A stretch of DNA of 64,000 nucleotides, taken from positions 1,922,001 through 1,986,000 of the forward strand of contig NZ_CP031447.1 of the NCBI RefSeq assembly GCF_003391095.1. The letters are read 5' to 3'. The stretch's first letter is position 1. Each line of letters opens with the position of its first letter. Under the pieces are notes generated by a model. The model made no database searches, was not told the DNA's origin, and worked only from the letters and a program-made list of their open reading frames with translations. This document shows, one piece after another, positions 1-8,575 of this stretch. The translations under genes and the position numbers were made by a program. Origin of the DNA: Austwickia chelonae. GTDB taxonomy: Bacteria; Actinomycetota; Actinomycetes; Actinomycetales; Dermatophilaceae.

Positions 1-175
1 AGTGGGAGAAACGTTCGTGATCGCCAGGTTCGGACAGCTGTTGCTCAGTCGAGGTCTCTTCGCGCTCGAGGACGCTGGTGGCGGTCGACGGCCCGAGCGG
101 CCCGCCAGGACCGTAGGGGTCGAAGGGATCGCTCCCGGGACCGGCTGGGCTCGACTGTGCGAACGGGAAGATCAT
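1..175 (-). CDS. DUF3039 family protein (N-terminal part, cut by window edge)
   Basis: The minus strand has an open frame from an ATG at 175 to the window edge. It encodes a Pro/Gly-rich leader followed by the segment TSVLEREETSTEQQL and then GDHERFSH. This matches the start of the actinobacterial DUF3039 family, a small protein of unknown role with a CxxC zinc-type motif further on, which lies outside the window. It lies 53 bp downstream of yqgE on the same strand and may be cotranscribed. The start is tentative because the Gly/Pro-rich leader is longer than usual; a later start is possible. Confidence 0.7.
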   Translation of the reverse strand, partial: MIFPFAQSSPAGPGSDPFDPYGPGGPLGPSTATSVLEREETSTEQQLSEPGDHERFSH

Positions 176-228
176 GTCGCCAAGTGTAGTGGCGACCGGT
201 CAGCGTGCTCCTTACGGGCGGGGCGTGC

Positions 229-783
229 TCAGTTCCACTCCGGATCATCCGGATAGTGGGCGACGAAGGCCAGTCGACCTGGTTGACGTCGGAGGACAGC
301 CCGCCACAATACTGCCGGATCGAGACAGAAGACGTCCTCTGGCGTGGAATCCACCACGTACCAGCTGCCCTCGTCGATCTCCTCCTCCAATTGGTTTTCG
401 GACCATCCCGAATAGCCGGCGAAGACCCGCATCCCAGCAGCTCCGGGCAGGGCGTCTTCGGGCCGAACATCCAGATCTACGACGCCCACTGCTCCGAACA
501 GCAGATGAACCGACGAGGGCGGCTGCCCGCCGGGTAGCCACGCCAGGCCCAAGGCGGTGTCCAGGGAGACGGGCCCGCCCTGGAAGAGCTCGCGAGGAGA
601 ACACACCTGCTCGCCCCACCCGGGCAGGACCCGGTCCACGTCCACACCGATCGGCTTGTTCAACAACAACCCGTGGGCCCCCGCGGTGTCGTGGTGCAGA
701 AGCAACACGACACCGCGACGGAACACCTGAGTCGTGATCTGCGGCGTGGCCACCAGCAGCCGACCGGCCAGACTCGTCTCCAC
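229..783 (-). CDS. YqgE/AlgH family protein (UPF0301)
   Basis: This 184-residue protein shows the family pattern: an N-terminal segment SLAGRLLVATPQ, then GLLLNKPIGVDV, then FQGGPVSLD, and GYSGWSENQLEEEI followed by SWYVVD near residues 120-145. Length and motif order match the YqgE/AlgH family. AlgH was linked to alginate regulation in Pseudomonas, but the biochemical role is unknown, so I assign only the family. The start is a GTG, 9 bp after the stop of the helicase gene, so the two are probably cotranscribed. Confidence 0.88.
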   Translation of the reverse strand: METSLAGRLLVATPQITTQVFRRGVVLLLHHDTAGAHGLLLNKPIGVDVDRVLPGWGEQVCSPRELFQGGPVSLDTALGLAWLPGGQPPSSVHLLFGAVGVVDLDVRPEDALPGAAGMRVFAGYSGWSENQLEEEIDEGSWYVVDSTPEDVFCLDPAVLWRAVLRRQPGRLAFVAHYPDDPEWN

Positions 784-792
784 AGTGGCGAA

Positions 793-3123
793 TTACCCCC
801 GGTCGTACCCGTTCATGCGCTCCCCGCCCTCACGGCGACGGCCGTTGTCGCGTCCGCGGTAGCCGCCGCCACCACGTCCGGGGCGCCCGCCCTGGCGCGG
901 ACCACCACGGAAGGACCGCTTCGGTCGTCCTTCCACGATTCGCTGGTAGGACTCCTCCGGAACCGGGATACCTGAAGTACGCCGAGCGCCGGTCGCAGCC
1001 AACAGGGAGTCGTCTCCGGGACCGACCTCCACGGGACTGGCTTCGACACCGGCGGTACGCAGCAGCCGTTCCGTGGAGCGACGCTGATGAGGCAACGCCA
1101 AAGTCACCACGGCGCCGCGCTCACCGGCGCGAGCGGTCCGACCTGCCCGGTGTAGATAGTCTTTGTGATCCCGTGGCGGGTCGACCTGGAGGACGACCGA
1201 GACCTCGTCGACGTGGATACCCCGGGCAGCTACATCGGTGGCCACCAGGACCGGCATCCGGCCGTCCTTGAACGCCGCCAGCACCCGGTTACGGGCTCCC
1301 TGGTTCAGGCCTCCGTGCAGGGCGGCTGCCAGCACTCCCTGGTCACGGATCTCCCGGGCGACCCGGTCCGCGCCAAGCTTGGTCCGGACGAAGACGATGG
1401 TCCGTCCCTCCCGGTTCGCGACCTGAGCTGTCACGATCTTCTTGTGCTGCGGCTGGATCAGCAGGACGTGGTGGTCCATCGTGGTGACGCTGGCCGTGGG
1501 CTCATCGGTGGAGTGGATCGACGGGTCATTCAGGTAACGCTCGACCAGTTCGTCGATGCCGTTGTCGAGGGTCGCGGAGAAGAGCAGCCGCTGCCCGCCT
1601 GCTGGGACCTGGTCGAGGATCGCGGTCACATCGGGCAGGAAGCCCATGTCTGCCATGTGGTCGGCCTCGTCGAGCACCGCGATCGTGACACCATCCAGCC
1701 GGACAGCTCCTCGGTCCAACAGATCCATCAGACGCCCCGGTGTGGCGATCAACAGGTCGACGCCGCGTTCCAGTGCGGAGATCTGAGTGGTGTACGCAAG
1801 CCCACCTGCGACGAGCTTGTGACGCAGGCCGAGTACGTGAGCGATCGGTTCGAGCGCGTCGCTGACCTGCATGGCCAGCTCTCGCGTCGGCACCAGGACC
1901 AAAGCGCGGGGACGCTTGGGCTCGGACGGCTTCCCCTCGGCGAGACGCGCCAGGGTCGGCAGTCCGAAGGCCATGGTCTTACCTGATCCGGTCTGTCCAC
2001 GCCCCAGGACGTCTCGGCCGGCCAGCGCGTCGGGGATGGTCGCAGCCTGGATCGGGAAGGGCTGGGTGATCCCACCTCTGGCGAGACGACGCACCGCCGC
2101 GTCAGGCAGCCCCAGCGCAGCGAAGCCGTTGTCCGCTGCCACCGGCGCGTCCTCGACCGGGCCACGGTCGGCGAGCTCCTGCGGCGGGTTGTCCTGGCGA
2201 CGCAGCTTCTCGACATGGTGATCTGCCCGGTGTCCACGCTCGTACCCACCGCGCGGACGATCTCCCCGGTGCTCGCCACGGGCCGGGCGGAAGTCCGAAC
2301 GGTAGGAGCTCCGTGCTCCGCGCTCGGAACGCTCCCGACGATCCCCCTCACGACGCTCGAAACGATCGGACGACGGACGGCCACGACGCTCGTCACGATC
2401 CCGGTCGCCGCGGTACCCACGGTCGCCGCGATTCTCCTCCGGACGACGGAAGCCGCCACGGTTGTCCCGGTCACCACGGTTGTCCCGGTCACCACGGAAA
2501 CCGCGCTCCGGACGCCCCTGGTCCTCGAAACGACGCGGGCCCCGGTCACCGAAATCACGACCACGACGGAAATCCCGGTCCCCCTCACGCCCATCGCCAC
2601 GCTCCGGACGACGGTCACTCCACCGCTGCTCCCGACGATCCCCCTCACGACGCTCGAAACGATCGGACGACGGACGGCCACGACGCTCGTCACGATCCCG
2701 GTCGCCGCGGTACCCACGGTCGCCGCGATTCTCCTCCGGACGACGGAAGCCGCCACGGTTGTCCCGGTCACCACGGAAACCGCGCTCTGGACGCCCCTGG
2801 TCCTCGAAACGACGCGGGCCCCGGTCACCGAAATCACGACCACGACGGAAATCCCGGTCCCCCTCACGCCCATCGCCACGCTCCGGACGACGGTCACTCC
2901 ACCGCTGCTCCCGACGATCCCCCTCACGACGCTCGAAACGATCGGAGCGCTCCGAGCCCCGGTCGTAGGACGAACGGTGGTCAGGGCGTTCTCCCCGCGA
3001 GGGACGCCCGGCTCCTGGCGCCCCGGTGCGCTGAGGAGACCTGGTCTTTTTCCGTGCTTCTGCTTTCTGGACAGCGGTCCATCGCGCCTTCTTCGCCGCC
3101 GCAGCTGGCTTCTGGGGTGTCAT
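793..3123 (-). CDS. DEAD-box ATP-dependent RNA helicase with duplicated RGD-rich N-terminal tail
   Basis: The C-terminal two thirds is a complete DEAD-box core: Q motif (PFPIQAATIP), Walker A (GQTGSGKT), PTRELA, DEAD inside VLDEADHMADMG, SAT in FSATL, and HRAGRTARAG. Such proteins remodel RNA or ribosome assembly intermediates. The first ~330 residues are a disordered Arg/Asp/Gly/Glu-rich tail that contains a near-exact tandem duplication (see the repeat entry). The tail ends in HRADHHVEKLRRQDNPPQ, followed by the core; a shorter basic Arg/Gly tail closes the protein. The ATG at 3123 has GAGGA 8 nt upstream and is preferred. A GTG nine codons upstream (3150) has no visible ribosome-binding site. 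Length is 776 aa. yqgE follows at once. Confidence 0.93.
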   Translation of the reverse strand: MTPQKPAAAAKKARWTAVQKAEARKKTRSPQRTGAPGAGRPSRGERPDHRSSYDRGSERSDRFERREGDRREQRWSDRRPERGDGREGDRDFRRGRDFGDRGPRRFEDQGRPERGFRGDRDNRGGFRRPEENRGDRGYRGDRDRDERRGRPSSDRFERREGDRREQRWSDRRPERGDGREGDRDFRRGRDFGDRGPRRFEDQGRPERGFRGDRDNRGDRDNRGGFRRPEENRGDRGYRGDRDRDERRGRPSSDRFERREGDRRERSERGARSSYRSDFRPARGEHRGDRPRGGYERGHRADHHVEKLRRQDNPPQELADRGPVEDAPVAADNGFAALGLPDAAVRRLARGGITQPFPIQAATIPDALAGRDVLGRGQTGSGKTMAFGLPTLARLAEGKPSEPKRPRALVLVPTRELAMQVSDALEPIAHVLGLRHKLVAGGLAYTTQISALERGVDLLIATPGRLMDLLDRGAVRLDGVTIAVLDEADHMADMGFLPDVTAILDQVPAGGQRLLFSATLDNGIDELVERYLNDPSIHSTDEPTASVTTMDHHVLLIQPQHKKIVTAQVANREGRTIVFVRTKLGADRVAREIRDQGVLAAALHGGLNQGARNRVLAAFKDGRMPVLVATDVAARGIHVDEVSVVLQVDPPRDHKDYLHRAGRTARAGERGAVVTLALPHQRRSTERLLRTAGVEASPVEVGPGDDSLLAATGARRTSGIPVPEESYQRIVEGRPKRSFRGGPRQGGRPGRGGGGYRGRDNGRRREGGERMNGYDRG
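2334..2909. repeat. Tandem direct repeat (297 bp + 279 bp) inside the helicase gene
   Basis: Two copies begin at 2334 and 2631, and a third partial copy begins at 2910. The copies are almost identical at the nucleotide level. The 18-bp length difference comes from one extra copy of an 18-nt unit encoding RGDRDN near 2460-2495. All lengths are multiples of three, so the frame is kept. Each unit encodes 93 or 99 residues beginning SDRFERREGDRR. Confidence 0.95.
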
Positions 3124-3307
3124 CGTCTTAGTCCTCGACGGTGCGGGCACGACCGACCGTCACCGTCATCCGACGTCCATGAGCAGGTCGCGCTTGTCGC
3201 CGGAATCGGCGACACGGGCCGGGGGGCGGAGCGCCGACCCGGCAGGTCCCCCGTCGATCACGAAGTACGAAGCACGACGAGGAGTCAAAGTGTCCTGTTA
3301 AAAACGA

Positions 3308-3335
3308 CCCGCCGTGGCAGCGCGCACACGGCGGG
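3308..3335 (-). terminator. Rho-independent terminator downstream of the VanZ-like gene
   Basis: A 9-bp stem (CCCGCCGTG with CACGGCGGG) and 10-nt loop lies 33 bp past the VanZ stop. Read on the minus strand it is followed by CG and a run of T. The helicase promoter must lie in the remaining part of 3124-3307. Confidence 0.7.
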
Positions 3336-3368
3336 AAAAGCCTGCACAAGACAGGCGACATTATTTTA

Positions 3369-3749
3369 TCAGCGTCTCTCAATAGCGACATGTCCGGTGT
3401 CATCGGACGGACGGCTTCGACGACGCACGACCCATGCCGCCCCAGCGACCCCCATGAGATCCGCCACGACATCCCAGGGGTCACCGCTCCGCGTCGGGAG
3501 AAACAGGTGCTGGACGATCTCACTGATCGGAGCATGCACCACCATCGTCCAAGCCACCCAGTGCCACCATCTCCCGGCAGAACCTGCCGCCAGGACCGGC
3601 AGGGCAAAGACCAACGCGTGGACAACCTTGTCCGTCCCCGGAAGAGCACCACCCCCACCCGGTGAAGGGGTGTAGAGCACGACCAGCTGGACCGCGACGA
3701 AGACGACGCAGACCACAGCCCAAGGACAACCGCTGTTGCGGATCCGCAC
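3369..3749 (-). CDS. VanZ-like small membrane protein
   Basis: This 126-residue hydrophobic protein has about four membrane segments: one near residues 11-28 (AVVCVVFVAVQLVVLY), a second in VVHALVFALPVLAAG, a third near WHWVAWTMVVHAPISEIVQ and a last one in VVADLMGVAGAAWVV. The patterns DKVVH.L.FA, SEIVQ and GD..D..AD..G are typical of the VanZ-like family. VanZ itself gives low-level teicoplanin resistance, but most family members have no known role, so no resistance claim is made. The GTG start at 3749 is chosen because AGGAGG lies 8 nt upstream; the frame stays open much further upstream but without coding character. Confidence 0.8.
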   Translation of the reverse strand: MRIRNSGCPWAVVCVVFVAVQLVVLYTPSPGGGGALPGTDKVVHALVFALPVLAAGSAGRWWHWVAWTMVVHAPISEIVQHLFLPTRSGDPWDVVADLMGVAGAAWVVRRRSRPSDDTGHVAIERR

Positions 3750-3884
3750 GCGTGCAACCTCCTGAGGACACCGTCCGCGCCTCGGGCGGAGAACGATCAG
3801 CTCCGCAGGGTCTTCGGAGCAGCGAATACCGTGAATGTCGATCCGATCGAGGAATAGTCTGCCTGGCGTCGATGTTCTTCGTCC

Positions 3885-4265
3885 ATGAGCACGATCGCAC
3901 TCACTTCCGATACCTTCGAGAAGACGGTCACGCAGGACGGCATCGTCCTGGTCGACTGCTGGGCCGCCTGGTGCGGTCCGTGTCGCCAGTTCGGCCCGAT
4001 CTTCGAGGCCGCCTCCGAGAAACACTCCGACGTCGTCTTCGCCAAACTCGACACCGAGGCGGAGCCCGAATTGGCCGCCGCGCTGGAGATCACCTCGATC
4101 CCCACCGTCTTCGGTTTCCGGGACGGGATACTTCTCTTCAGCCAGCCCGGAGCCCTGCCCGGGGCAGCACTGGACCAGGTGATCTCCCAGATCCAGGGAA
4201 TCGACATGGATGCTGTCCGAGCCGAGATCGCCAAACAACAGGGCCAGGAAGCAGTCGACTCCTGA
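3885..4265 (+). CDS. Thioredoxin
   Basis: This 126-residue protein has the active-site motif W29-C-G-P-C33 and the cis-proline segment SIPTVFGFRDG, so it should be a redox-active cytosolic thioredoxin. The fold is complete and carries an extra C-terminal helix of about 15 residues (MDAVRAEIAKQQGQ). It is transcribed divergently from the VanZ-like gene, 135 bp away. No strong ribosome-binding site precedes the ATG, so the mRNA may be leaderless or weakly translated. A strong hairpin follows the stop. Which trx paralogue this is cannot be told from sequence alone. Confidence 0.93.
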   Translation: MSTIALTSDTFEKTVTQDGIVLVDCWAAWCGPCRQFGPIFEAASEKHSDVVFAKLDTEAEPELAAALEITSIPTVFGFRDGILLFSQPGALPGAALDQVISQIQGIDMDAVRAEIAKQQGQEAVDS

Positions 4266-4286
4266 GCACCCGTCCTTCTGATCGAC

Positions 4287-4320
4287 GAAGGGGGCACCTC
4301 CTGGTGGAGGTGCCCCCTTC
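4287..4320. terminator. Strong hairpin between thioredoxin and ssrA (bidirectional)
   Basis: A perfect 15-bp GC-rich stem (4287-4301 with 4306-4320) and TGGT loop lies 21 bp after the thioredoxin stop and 33 bp past the 3' end of the convergent tmRNA gene. It lacks a clear T-tract, but its position suggests that it ends both transcripts. Confidence 0.75.
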
Positions 4321-4353
4321 GCGGCAGTTCGAGAAGCGACATGCCCGACCGGG

Positions 4354-4721
4354 TGGTGGAGGTGGCGGGAATCGAACCCGCGTCCGTTGATACCGAACCA
4401 GGACTTCTCCGGGTGCAGTACGTAACAGGATTTTCTCGGCCCCGACGCTCGTACGCACACGTCCGTCGACAGGCCCAGTCGAGTAAAAGTCCCGCGTCAC
4501 CCCCCGACAAGATGACGCAGCGAGCTACCTAGCTGACGCCAGGAACTGAGTCGGCAGCGAACTCAGGCTGACGGACTTCGAGGCTCGCTCAGGCGGCGAG
4601 GGCGAAGTCGGTGCGCTTGGAATCGGCACCTATTGGTTTGCTGGGAGCGTTAACGAGATAACCCAACATCCTCGACCCGCTTCCCCTGGAATGATCGTCA
4701 ACGTCGAAACCGATCACCCCC
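4354..4721 (-). ncRNA. ssrA: Transfer-messenger RNA (tmRNA)
   Basis: On the minus strand the RNA begins GGGGGTG, followed by ATCGGTTTCGAC, and ends with a T-arm (GGGTTCGATTCCCG) and CCACCTCCACCA. The ends pair into a 7-bp acceptor stem with one G-U pair, and CCA is encoded. The internal tag frame at 4589-4627 encodes ADSKRTDFALAA and then TGA. The A preceding the tag comes from a GCC resume codon placed after TAGGT. Length is about 368 nt, as expected for one-piece actinobacterial tmRNA. Its partner smpB lies 0.7 kb away on the same strand. It rescues stalled ribosomes and marks the nascent peptide for proteolysis. Confidence 0.95.
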
Positions 4722-4732
4722 CTGAAGCGGGC

Positions 4733-4762
4733 ATGTCACTCTGTTCAGTTCTCAACTGGCAA
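4733..4762 (-). promoter_or_regulatory. Possible ssrA promoter
   Basis: On the minus strand TTGCCA (-35-like, 4757-4762) and TGACAT (-10-like, 4733-4738) are separated by 18 nt and end 11 nt before the inferred tmRNA 5' end. The -10 match is poor, so this rests mainly on position. Confidence 0.33.
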
Positions 4763-4856
4763 GGTCCACAGCCAACAAGCTGGGGACACACCATGCTATC
4801 GCACCGCGGCGCAGCATCGCCACGAGTTTTCGCCCCCGACGGTGCTGCGACACCGA

Positions 4857-5270
4857 TCACGCTGCGGGTTCTCCACCCAGCCGGAACCGTCGCCCGCTGA
4901 TCTCGTCCCCAGAGATCTCCAGATAGTGATACTTCTCGGTGGCCACCCAGGGACGGAGCGGCAAGCTTTCGAAGAACTCACGTTCCTCGGGGGACTCCAG
5001 TTCCCGCACTGTGCCGTAGAGGATGACACTGACCGCCTCCTGCGGACGGATCTGGTCGAACTCGAAGGCGATCTTGTGATTGATCGTGACGCCCAGGAGT
5101 TTCGACCCCGCCGATGTACACACGTAGAGCTTGCGGCCCTGGGCGTGATAGTTCACCGGACAGATATCGGGGTCGTTCGCCACCGCGAAGGCCAGCCGAC
5201 CGTATTCGTGCGCCTCGAGCAATTCCCAACAACGGTCCTCATCGAGGATCTCCAAGGTCTGTTCGCTCAT
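4857..5270 (-). CDS. Pyridoxamine 5'-phosphate oxidase-like flavin/F420-binding protein
   Basis: This 137-residue split-barrel protein begins MSEQTLEILDEDRCWELL and contains GRLAFAVANDPDICPVNY, LYVCTSAGSKLLG and VSVILYGTVREL. This is the actinobacterial PNPOx-like pattern in which a conserved Asn-Tyr (or Asn-Phe) follows a Pro-Val. Such proteins bind FMN, F420 or haem, and the cofactor cannot be told here. The ATG at 5270 has AGGAG 8 nt upstream; the frame extends 16 codons further without a signal. It lies between ssrA and smpB on the same strand, but nothing ties it to trans-translation. Confidence 0.85.
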   Translation of the reverse strand: MSEQTLEILDEDRCWELLEAHEYGRLAFAVANDPDICPVNYHAQGRKLYVCTSAGSKLLGVTINHKIAFEFDQIRPQEAVSVILYGTVRELESPEEREFFESLPLRPWVATEKYHYLEISGDEISGRRFRLGGEPAA

Positions 5271-5410
5271 GAGCGGTTCTCCTCTTCCCTCGCTCCACCA
5301 TCGACCCCGAATCATCACGGGCCCACTGCTGATGGCAGCGTACGCCGGTGCCGACCAGAAGGGAGTGGATAGCCCCCACTGATCGGATCCGGTCCCATCA
5401 GGGTCGTCGG

Positions 5411-5881
5411 TTACCGAGCCTGCCGCAGAGACATGGCACGCTCGGCCTCACGGCGGTCCTGCCGCTCCCGCAGCGCGTGCCTCTTGTCGTACTCGCGTTT
5501 CCCCTTGGCCAACGCGATCTCGGCTTTTGCCCGTCCGTCCTTGAAGTACAACGAGAGAGGAACCAGGGTGTAACCGGTCTCCCGGCTCTTCGCCGTGAGT
5601 TTGTCGATCTCGATGCGATGCATCAGGAGCTTGCGTTTGCGCCGAGCCGCATGGTTCGTCCAGGTGCCCTGGCTGTACTCAGGGATGTGGACCCCTTCCA
5701 GCCAGATCTCGCCATCAGAGATAGAGGCGAAACCATCGACCAAGGAAGCTCTCCCCATGCGGAGCGATTTGACCTCAGTGCCCTGCAGAACGATGCCTGC
5801 CTCCACCGTGGACTCGATGTGGTAGTCATGGCGCGCTTTACGGTTACGCGCAATCACGTGGGTGCCTTTTTCCTTGGCCAC
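5411..5881 (-). CDS. smpB: SsrA-binding protein SmpB
   Basis: This 156-residue protein shows the full SmpB pattern: [15 protein letters not shown] near the start, [35 protein letters not shown], the central [43 protein letters not shown], and a basic C-terminal tail ([14 protein letters not shown]) that enters the ribosomal mRNA channel. It binds tmRNA and delivers it to stalled ribosomes. The upstream neighbour is the M23 peptidase; ssrA follows on the same strand after the PNPOx-like gene, which is the usual smpB-ssrA neighbourhood. Confidence 0.97.
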   Translation of the reverse strand: MAKEKGTHVIARNRKARHDYHIESTVEAGIVLQGTEVKSLRMGRASLVDGFASISDGEIWLEGVHIPEYSQGTWTNHAARRKRKLLMHRIEIDKLTAKSRETGYTLVPLSLYFKDGRAKAEIALAKGKREYDKRHALRERQDRREAERAMSLRQAR

Positions 5882-6027
5882 CGGTTCTCCTCGTTCTTCG
5901 CTGAGCGGCCGAGGGGACCGGTCGCGTCACCCCCGCTGCGAAGGAACAGCCTAGTCGCACCGCTCCTTGGACTGCGACGGATTATCAGAGCAGGCCCGGC
6001 GCGGCCCGGGTAGGCAACTCACCCCGT

Positions 6028-7281
6028 TCAGAACCAACCGCGCGGGTTCACCGGGGCCCCGTTCACCCGAACTTCCCAGTGCATGTGGCAGCCGGTGGAC
6101 AAGCCGGTGGTCCCGACGTAACCGATGAGGTCGCCCCGGTTGACGCTCCCGCTCTTGCGAACGTAGCCCGACATGTGGTTGTAAGTGGTGACCAGTCCGC
6201 CACCGTGGTCGACCCAGATGGCGTTCCCGTATCCGCCCATCACCCCGGCGCGGATCACGTTGCCACTCTCCGATGCGTGGACCGGTGCACCGCAAGGAGC
6301 GCCGATGTCCATACCGGTGTGCAGCTCGGAGGTTCCCAGGACCGGGTTGACCCGAGGACCGAACTCCGAGGTGACCGGCCCGGCCACCGGAACCTGCAAT
6401 CGACCCGAACCTCGAGGCGGCGACACCGGCGCCGAGCCTCCGCCGCCTCCCCCGCTGCTGCGAGCGGCCAACTCGGCCTGGATGCGGCTGCTCTCGGCCT
6501 GCAGCTGGGCGACCCGCTCCTCCTCCTCGCCACGCTGGGCCGCGACCGCAGCGGCGGCAGCCTGTTGCTTGGATTCCAGCGCGGCCAGCTGTACTCGAGT
6601 CTGTTCTGCCGCCCGGTGCGCTTCTGCTGCCTGAGCGACCGCAGCCTCAGCTTGGAGCTGCAAGGAAGCGATCCGGCGACGGGTCTCGGCCAATTTGGCC
6701 TGCTCGGCGTCGGCGATGGCCTTCTGTTTGGCCAGCTCGTCAAGGAGCGCGTTCTGGCTGTCGTTGACCTTCTCAGCGACGTACATATTGTCTGCGAGCT
6801 CCTGGGCCTTACCCGTGTTGAGCACCGCTGCGATCCGCTCCAGCCCGGTCCCTTCATAGGCCTGGCGAGCGATGTTGTTACGGATGTCGGTATTACGGGA
6901 CTGTTCTGCTTGGATCGCCGCAATTCGAGCAAGCCCGTCGGCTTCTTCCTGCTTGGCGGTCACCAGATCGGCATCGATCTGGGCCTTCCTGGTGACGGCT
7001 GCGGCTTCTTGGGCCTGGGCAGCAGCCAGTTCCCCTTGCGCTGCAGCGAGCCCAGCTTGGGTCTCCTGCAATGCCAGGACGGCCTGTTGCGACCGGGCGG
7101 AGAGGTTCGCCAACTTCGAACGGGATGCTTCGAGCTGGTTCTGCACCTGGCCGGCGTCATCGGCATGTGCGCCTGGAACCGTGATCCCGATCGTCAGGCC
7201 GAGAACAGCCACGCAGGCCAGGCGAGAAACACGAGAAGGAGAGGGAGACATTCTGCTGGCCCGAGTAGTACGACTGTTCAC
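6028..7281 (-). CDS. Secreted M23 peptidoglycan hydrolase with coiled coil (EnvC/RipC-like)
   Basis: This 417-residue protein has a signal peptide (basic start, hydrophobic CVAVLGLTIGITVPG, predicted cut after AHA). An Ala/Gln/Glu-rich coiled coil of about 220 residues follows, then a Gly/Ser linker, then a C-terminal M23 LytM domain with HTGMD and HMHWEVRVNG, the zinc-ligand motifs of an active enzyme. This architecture and the place directly downstream of ftsEX match the FtsX-controlled hydrolases EnvC and RipC, in which the coiled coil is moved by FtsX to activate cell-wall cutting at division. The GTG at 7281 is chosen for GGTGG 7 nt upstream and because the signal peptide follows. The gap to ftsX holds a terminator, so it probably has its own promoter. 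Confidence 0.92.
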   Translation of the reverse strand: MNSRTTRASRMSPSPSRVSRLACVAVLGLTIGITVPGAHADDAGQVQNQLEASRSKLANLSARSQQAVLALQETQAGLAAAQGELAAAQAQEAAAVTRKAQIDADLVTAKQEEADGLARIAAIQAEQSRNTDIRNNIARQAYEGTGLERIAAVLNTGKAQELADNMYVAEKVNDSQNALLDELAKQKAIADAEQAKLAETRRRIASLQLQAEAAVAQAAEAHRAAEQTRVQLAALESKQQAAAAAVAAQRGEEEERVAQLQAESSRIQAELAARSSGGGGGGSAPVSPPRGSGRLQVPVAGPVTSEFGPRVNPVLGTSELHTGMDIGAPCGAPVHASESGNVIRAGVMGGYGNAIWVDHGGGLVTTYNHMSGYVRKSGSVNRGDLIGYVGTTGLSTGCHMHWEVRVNGAPVNPRGWF

Positions 7282-7596
7282 CAGACAACCACCTTCGTAG
7301 GGTTTAATTTCGGGCATCCAGAATGGATATTATCGACATCTCAGAAAATGTCGCACAAGCAGATGAAGAGCTTTTATTTATTCGGACGTCCGACTTGTTC
7401 GACTCTTTCAAGTCTCGTTACACCATACGAAAATAAAAGCGTTCATCAACGCAAGCGCAGCCAGCGTTTCATGTCGGCCGAATCCGACCTTTGTTGAGCA
7501 GGCAACCTGTGAGGATACTCACGCACGACCCCCAAAAAAATCGGCCTGCCATGCGCAGACATATGCACATGGCAGGCCGAATTTCCGGCACAGGAA
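7282..7596. other. Intergenic region between ftsX and the M23 peptidase gene
   Basis: This 315-bp stretch is AT-richer than its surroundings, mainly at 7310-7450. It holds the ftsX terminator at 7541-7580 and presumably the promoter of the M23 gene. I see no open reading frame with coding character. Confidence 0.6.
7534..7580 (-). terminator. Rho-independent terminator of ftsEX
   Basis: A perfect 13-bp stem (7541-7553 with 7568-7580) and 14-nt loop lies 16 bp past the ftsX stop. On the minus strand it is followed directly by seven T (7540-7534). This is a textbook intrinsic terminator and separates ftsEX from the M23 gene. Confidence 0.9.
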
Positions 7597-8499
7597 TCAG
7601 ACTCGCACGTACCGGATCAAAGCCAGCCAGGAGACCACGAAGCCCACAGCCACACCGAGAACCAGCATCCAGGGCGCGACCACCCACGCATCCCCCACGT
7701 CGACCCACCGGAAGTCCTGGAACCGCGTGGCGAGCTGGACGACCCCGAAGCGCACCACGGCCCACAGGCTGACGACCGCCAGAGCGACACCGGCCAGGAC
7801 AGCCGAGACCGTCTCCAACATGAAGGGCAGCTGGATGGCAGCCTTACTCGCCCCGACGACCCGCTTGATCGCCACCTCACGTCGCCGACTCCAGGCCACT
7901 TGCCGGATGGTGGTCGCCGTCAGCAGGACTGTGCAGACCATCATCAGACCTGAGAGCGCCCAGGCCCCGTACCGGAGCATGTCCATCACCCGGAACAACG
8001 GCTGGAGTATGGCCCGGATGTCTTTCACCGATGCCACGCCCGGCGCACCATTGAAGGCCTCGTAGACCTTGTCGTAATAGCTGGGATCGGAGAGCTTCAC
8101 GCGAAAAGCCGGGGGAATAGCCTCTTTGGGAGTGTCCGCGAAAGCGGGATTGGTGAACTGCTCCTTAAAGCGCAGGTAAGCCTCGTCCTGGCTCTCGAAG
8201 GTCACTTCCTTGACCACCGGTTTCATCGCCGCCAGATCGGCACCTATACGGTTCGCCTCCTCCTGAGTCACGGCCTCCCGCTTGCAATTCTGCTCACTGG
8301 AGTTCTTCGTGCACAAGAAGATCGAGACCTCGACTTTGTCGTACCAATATCCTTTGGCGGTCTCCACCTGACGTTGAGCGAGCAGACCCACCCCGAAGAA
8401 CAGTAGAGAAACCGCCGTCACGATCATGATCGAAATGGCCATCGAAGCACTACGACGGATCCCCGTCCATGCCTCACCCAACAGGAACATCGGCCTCAT
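7597..8499 (-). CDS. ftsX: Cell division membrane protein FtsX
   Basis: This 300-residue permease-like protein has one membrane helix near residues 20-42 and a large extracytoplasmic domain with a Cys pair (CTKNSSEQNC), as in actinobacterial FtsX. Three C-terminal helices complete the FtsX/MacB fold (around ALSGLMMVCTVLL, VLAGVALAVVSLWAVV and PWMLVLGVAVGFVVSWLAL). With FtsE it forms the ABC-type complex that senses division and activates the periplasmic hydrolase, probably the adjacent M23 enzyme. The ATG at 8499 has GGAGGGG 7 nt upstream; an open extension of 61 codons overlaps ftsE and is not used. Confidence 0.95.
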   Translation of the reverse strand: MRPMFLLGEAWTGIRRSASMAISIMIVTAVSLLFFGVGLLAQRQVETAKGYWYDKVEVSIFLCTKNSSEQNCKREAVTQEEANRIGADLAAMKPVVKEVTFESQDEAYLRFKEQFTNPAFADTPKEAIPPAFRVKLSDPSYYDKVYEAFNGAPGVASVKDIRAILQPLFRVMDMLRYGAWALSGLMMVCTVLLTATTIRQVAWSRRREVAIKRVVGASKAAIQLPFMLETVSAVLAGVALAVVSLWAVVRFGVVQLATRFQDFRWVDVGDAWVVAPWMLVLGVAVGFVVSWLALIRYVRV

Positions 8500-8575
8500 G
8501 TTCGCCCCTCCGCACAGTTCGGTCGACCTGCCGTCGCCACATCCGTCATCGCTTCGCGCCACCGGCTGTCCACCG

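Noticed and set aside
2215-3675. Long plus-strand open frames (up to 486 codons) rich in Thr/Val/Pro/Arg opposite the helicase tail
   Set aside because: They are antisense shadows of the tandem repeat with monotonous composition, overlap the clear DEAD-box gene and lack domains.
4354-4721. tRNA gene suggested by a T-arm and CCA end
   Set aside because: The T-arm belongs to the tmRNA; there is no anticodon arm next to it and the other half lies 330 nt away.
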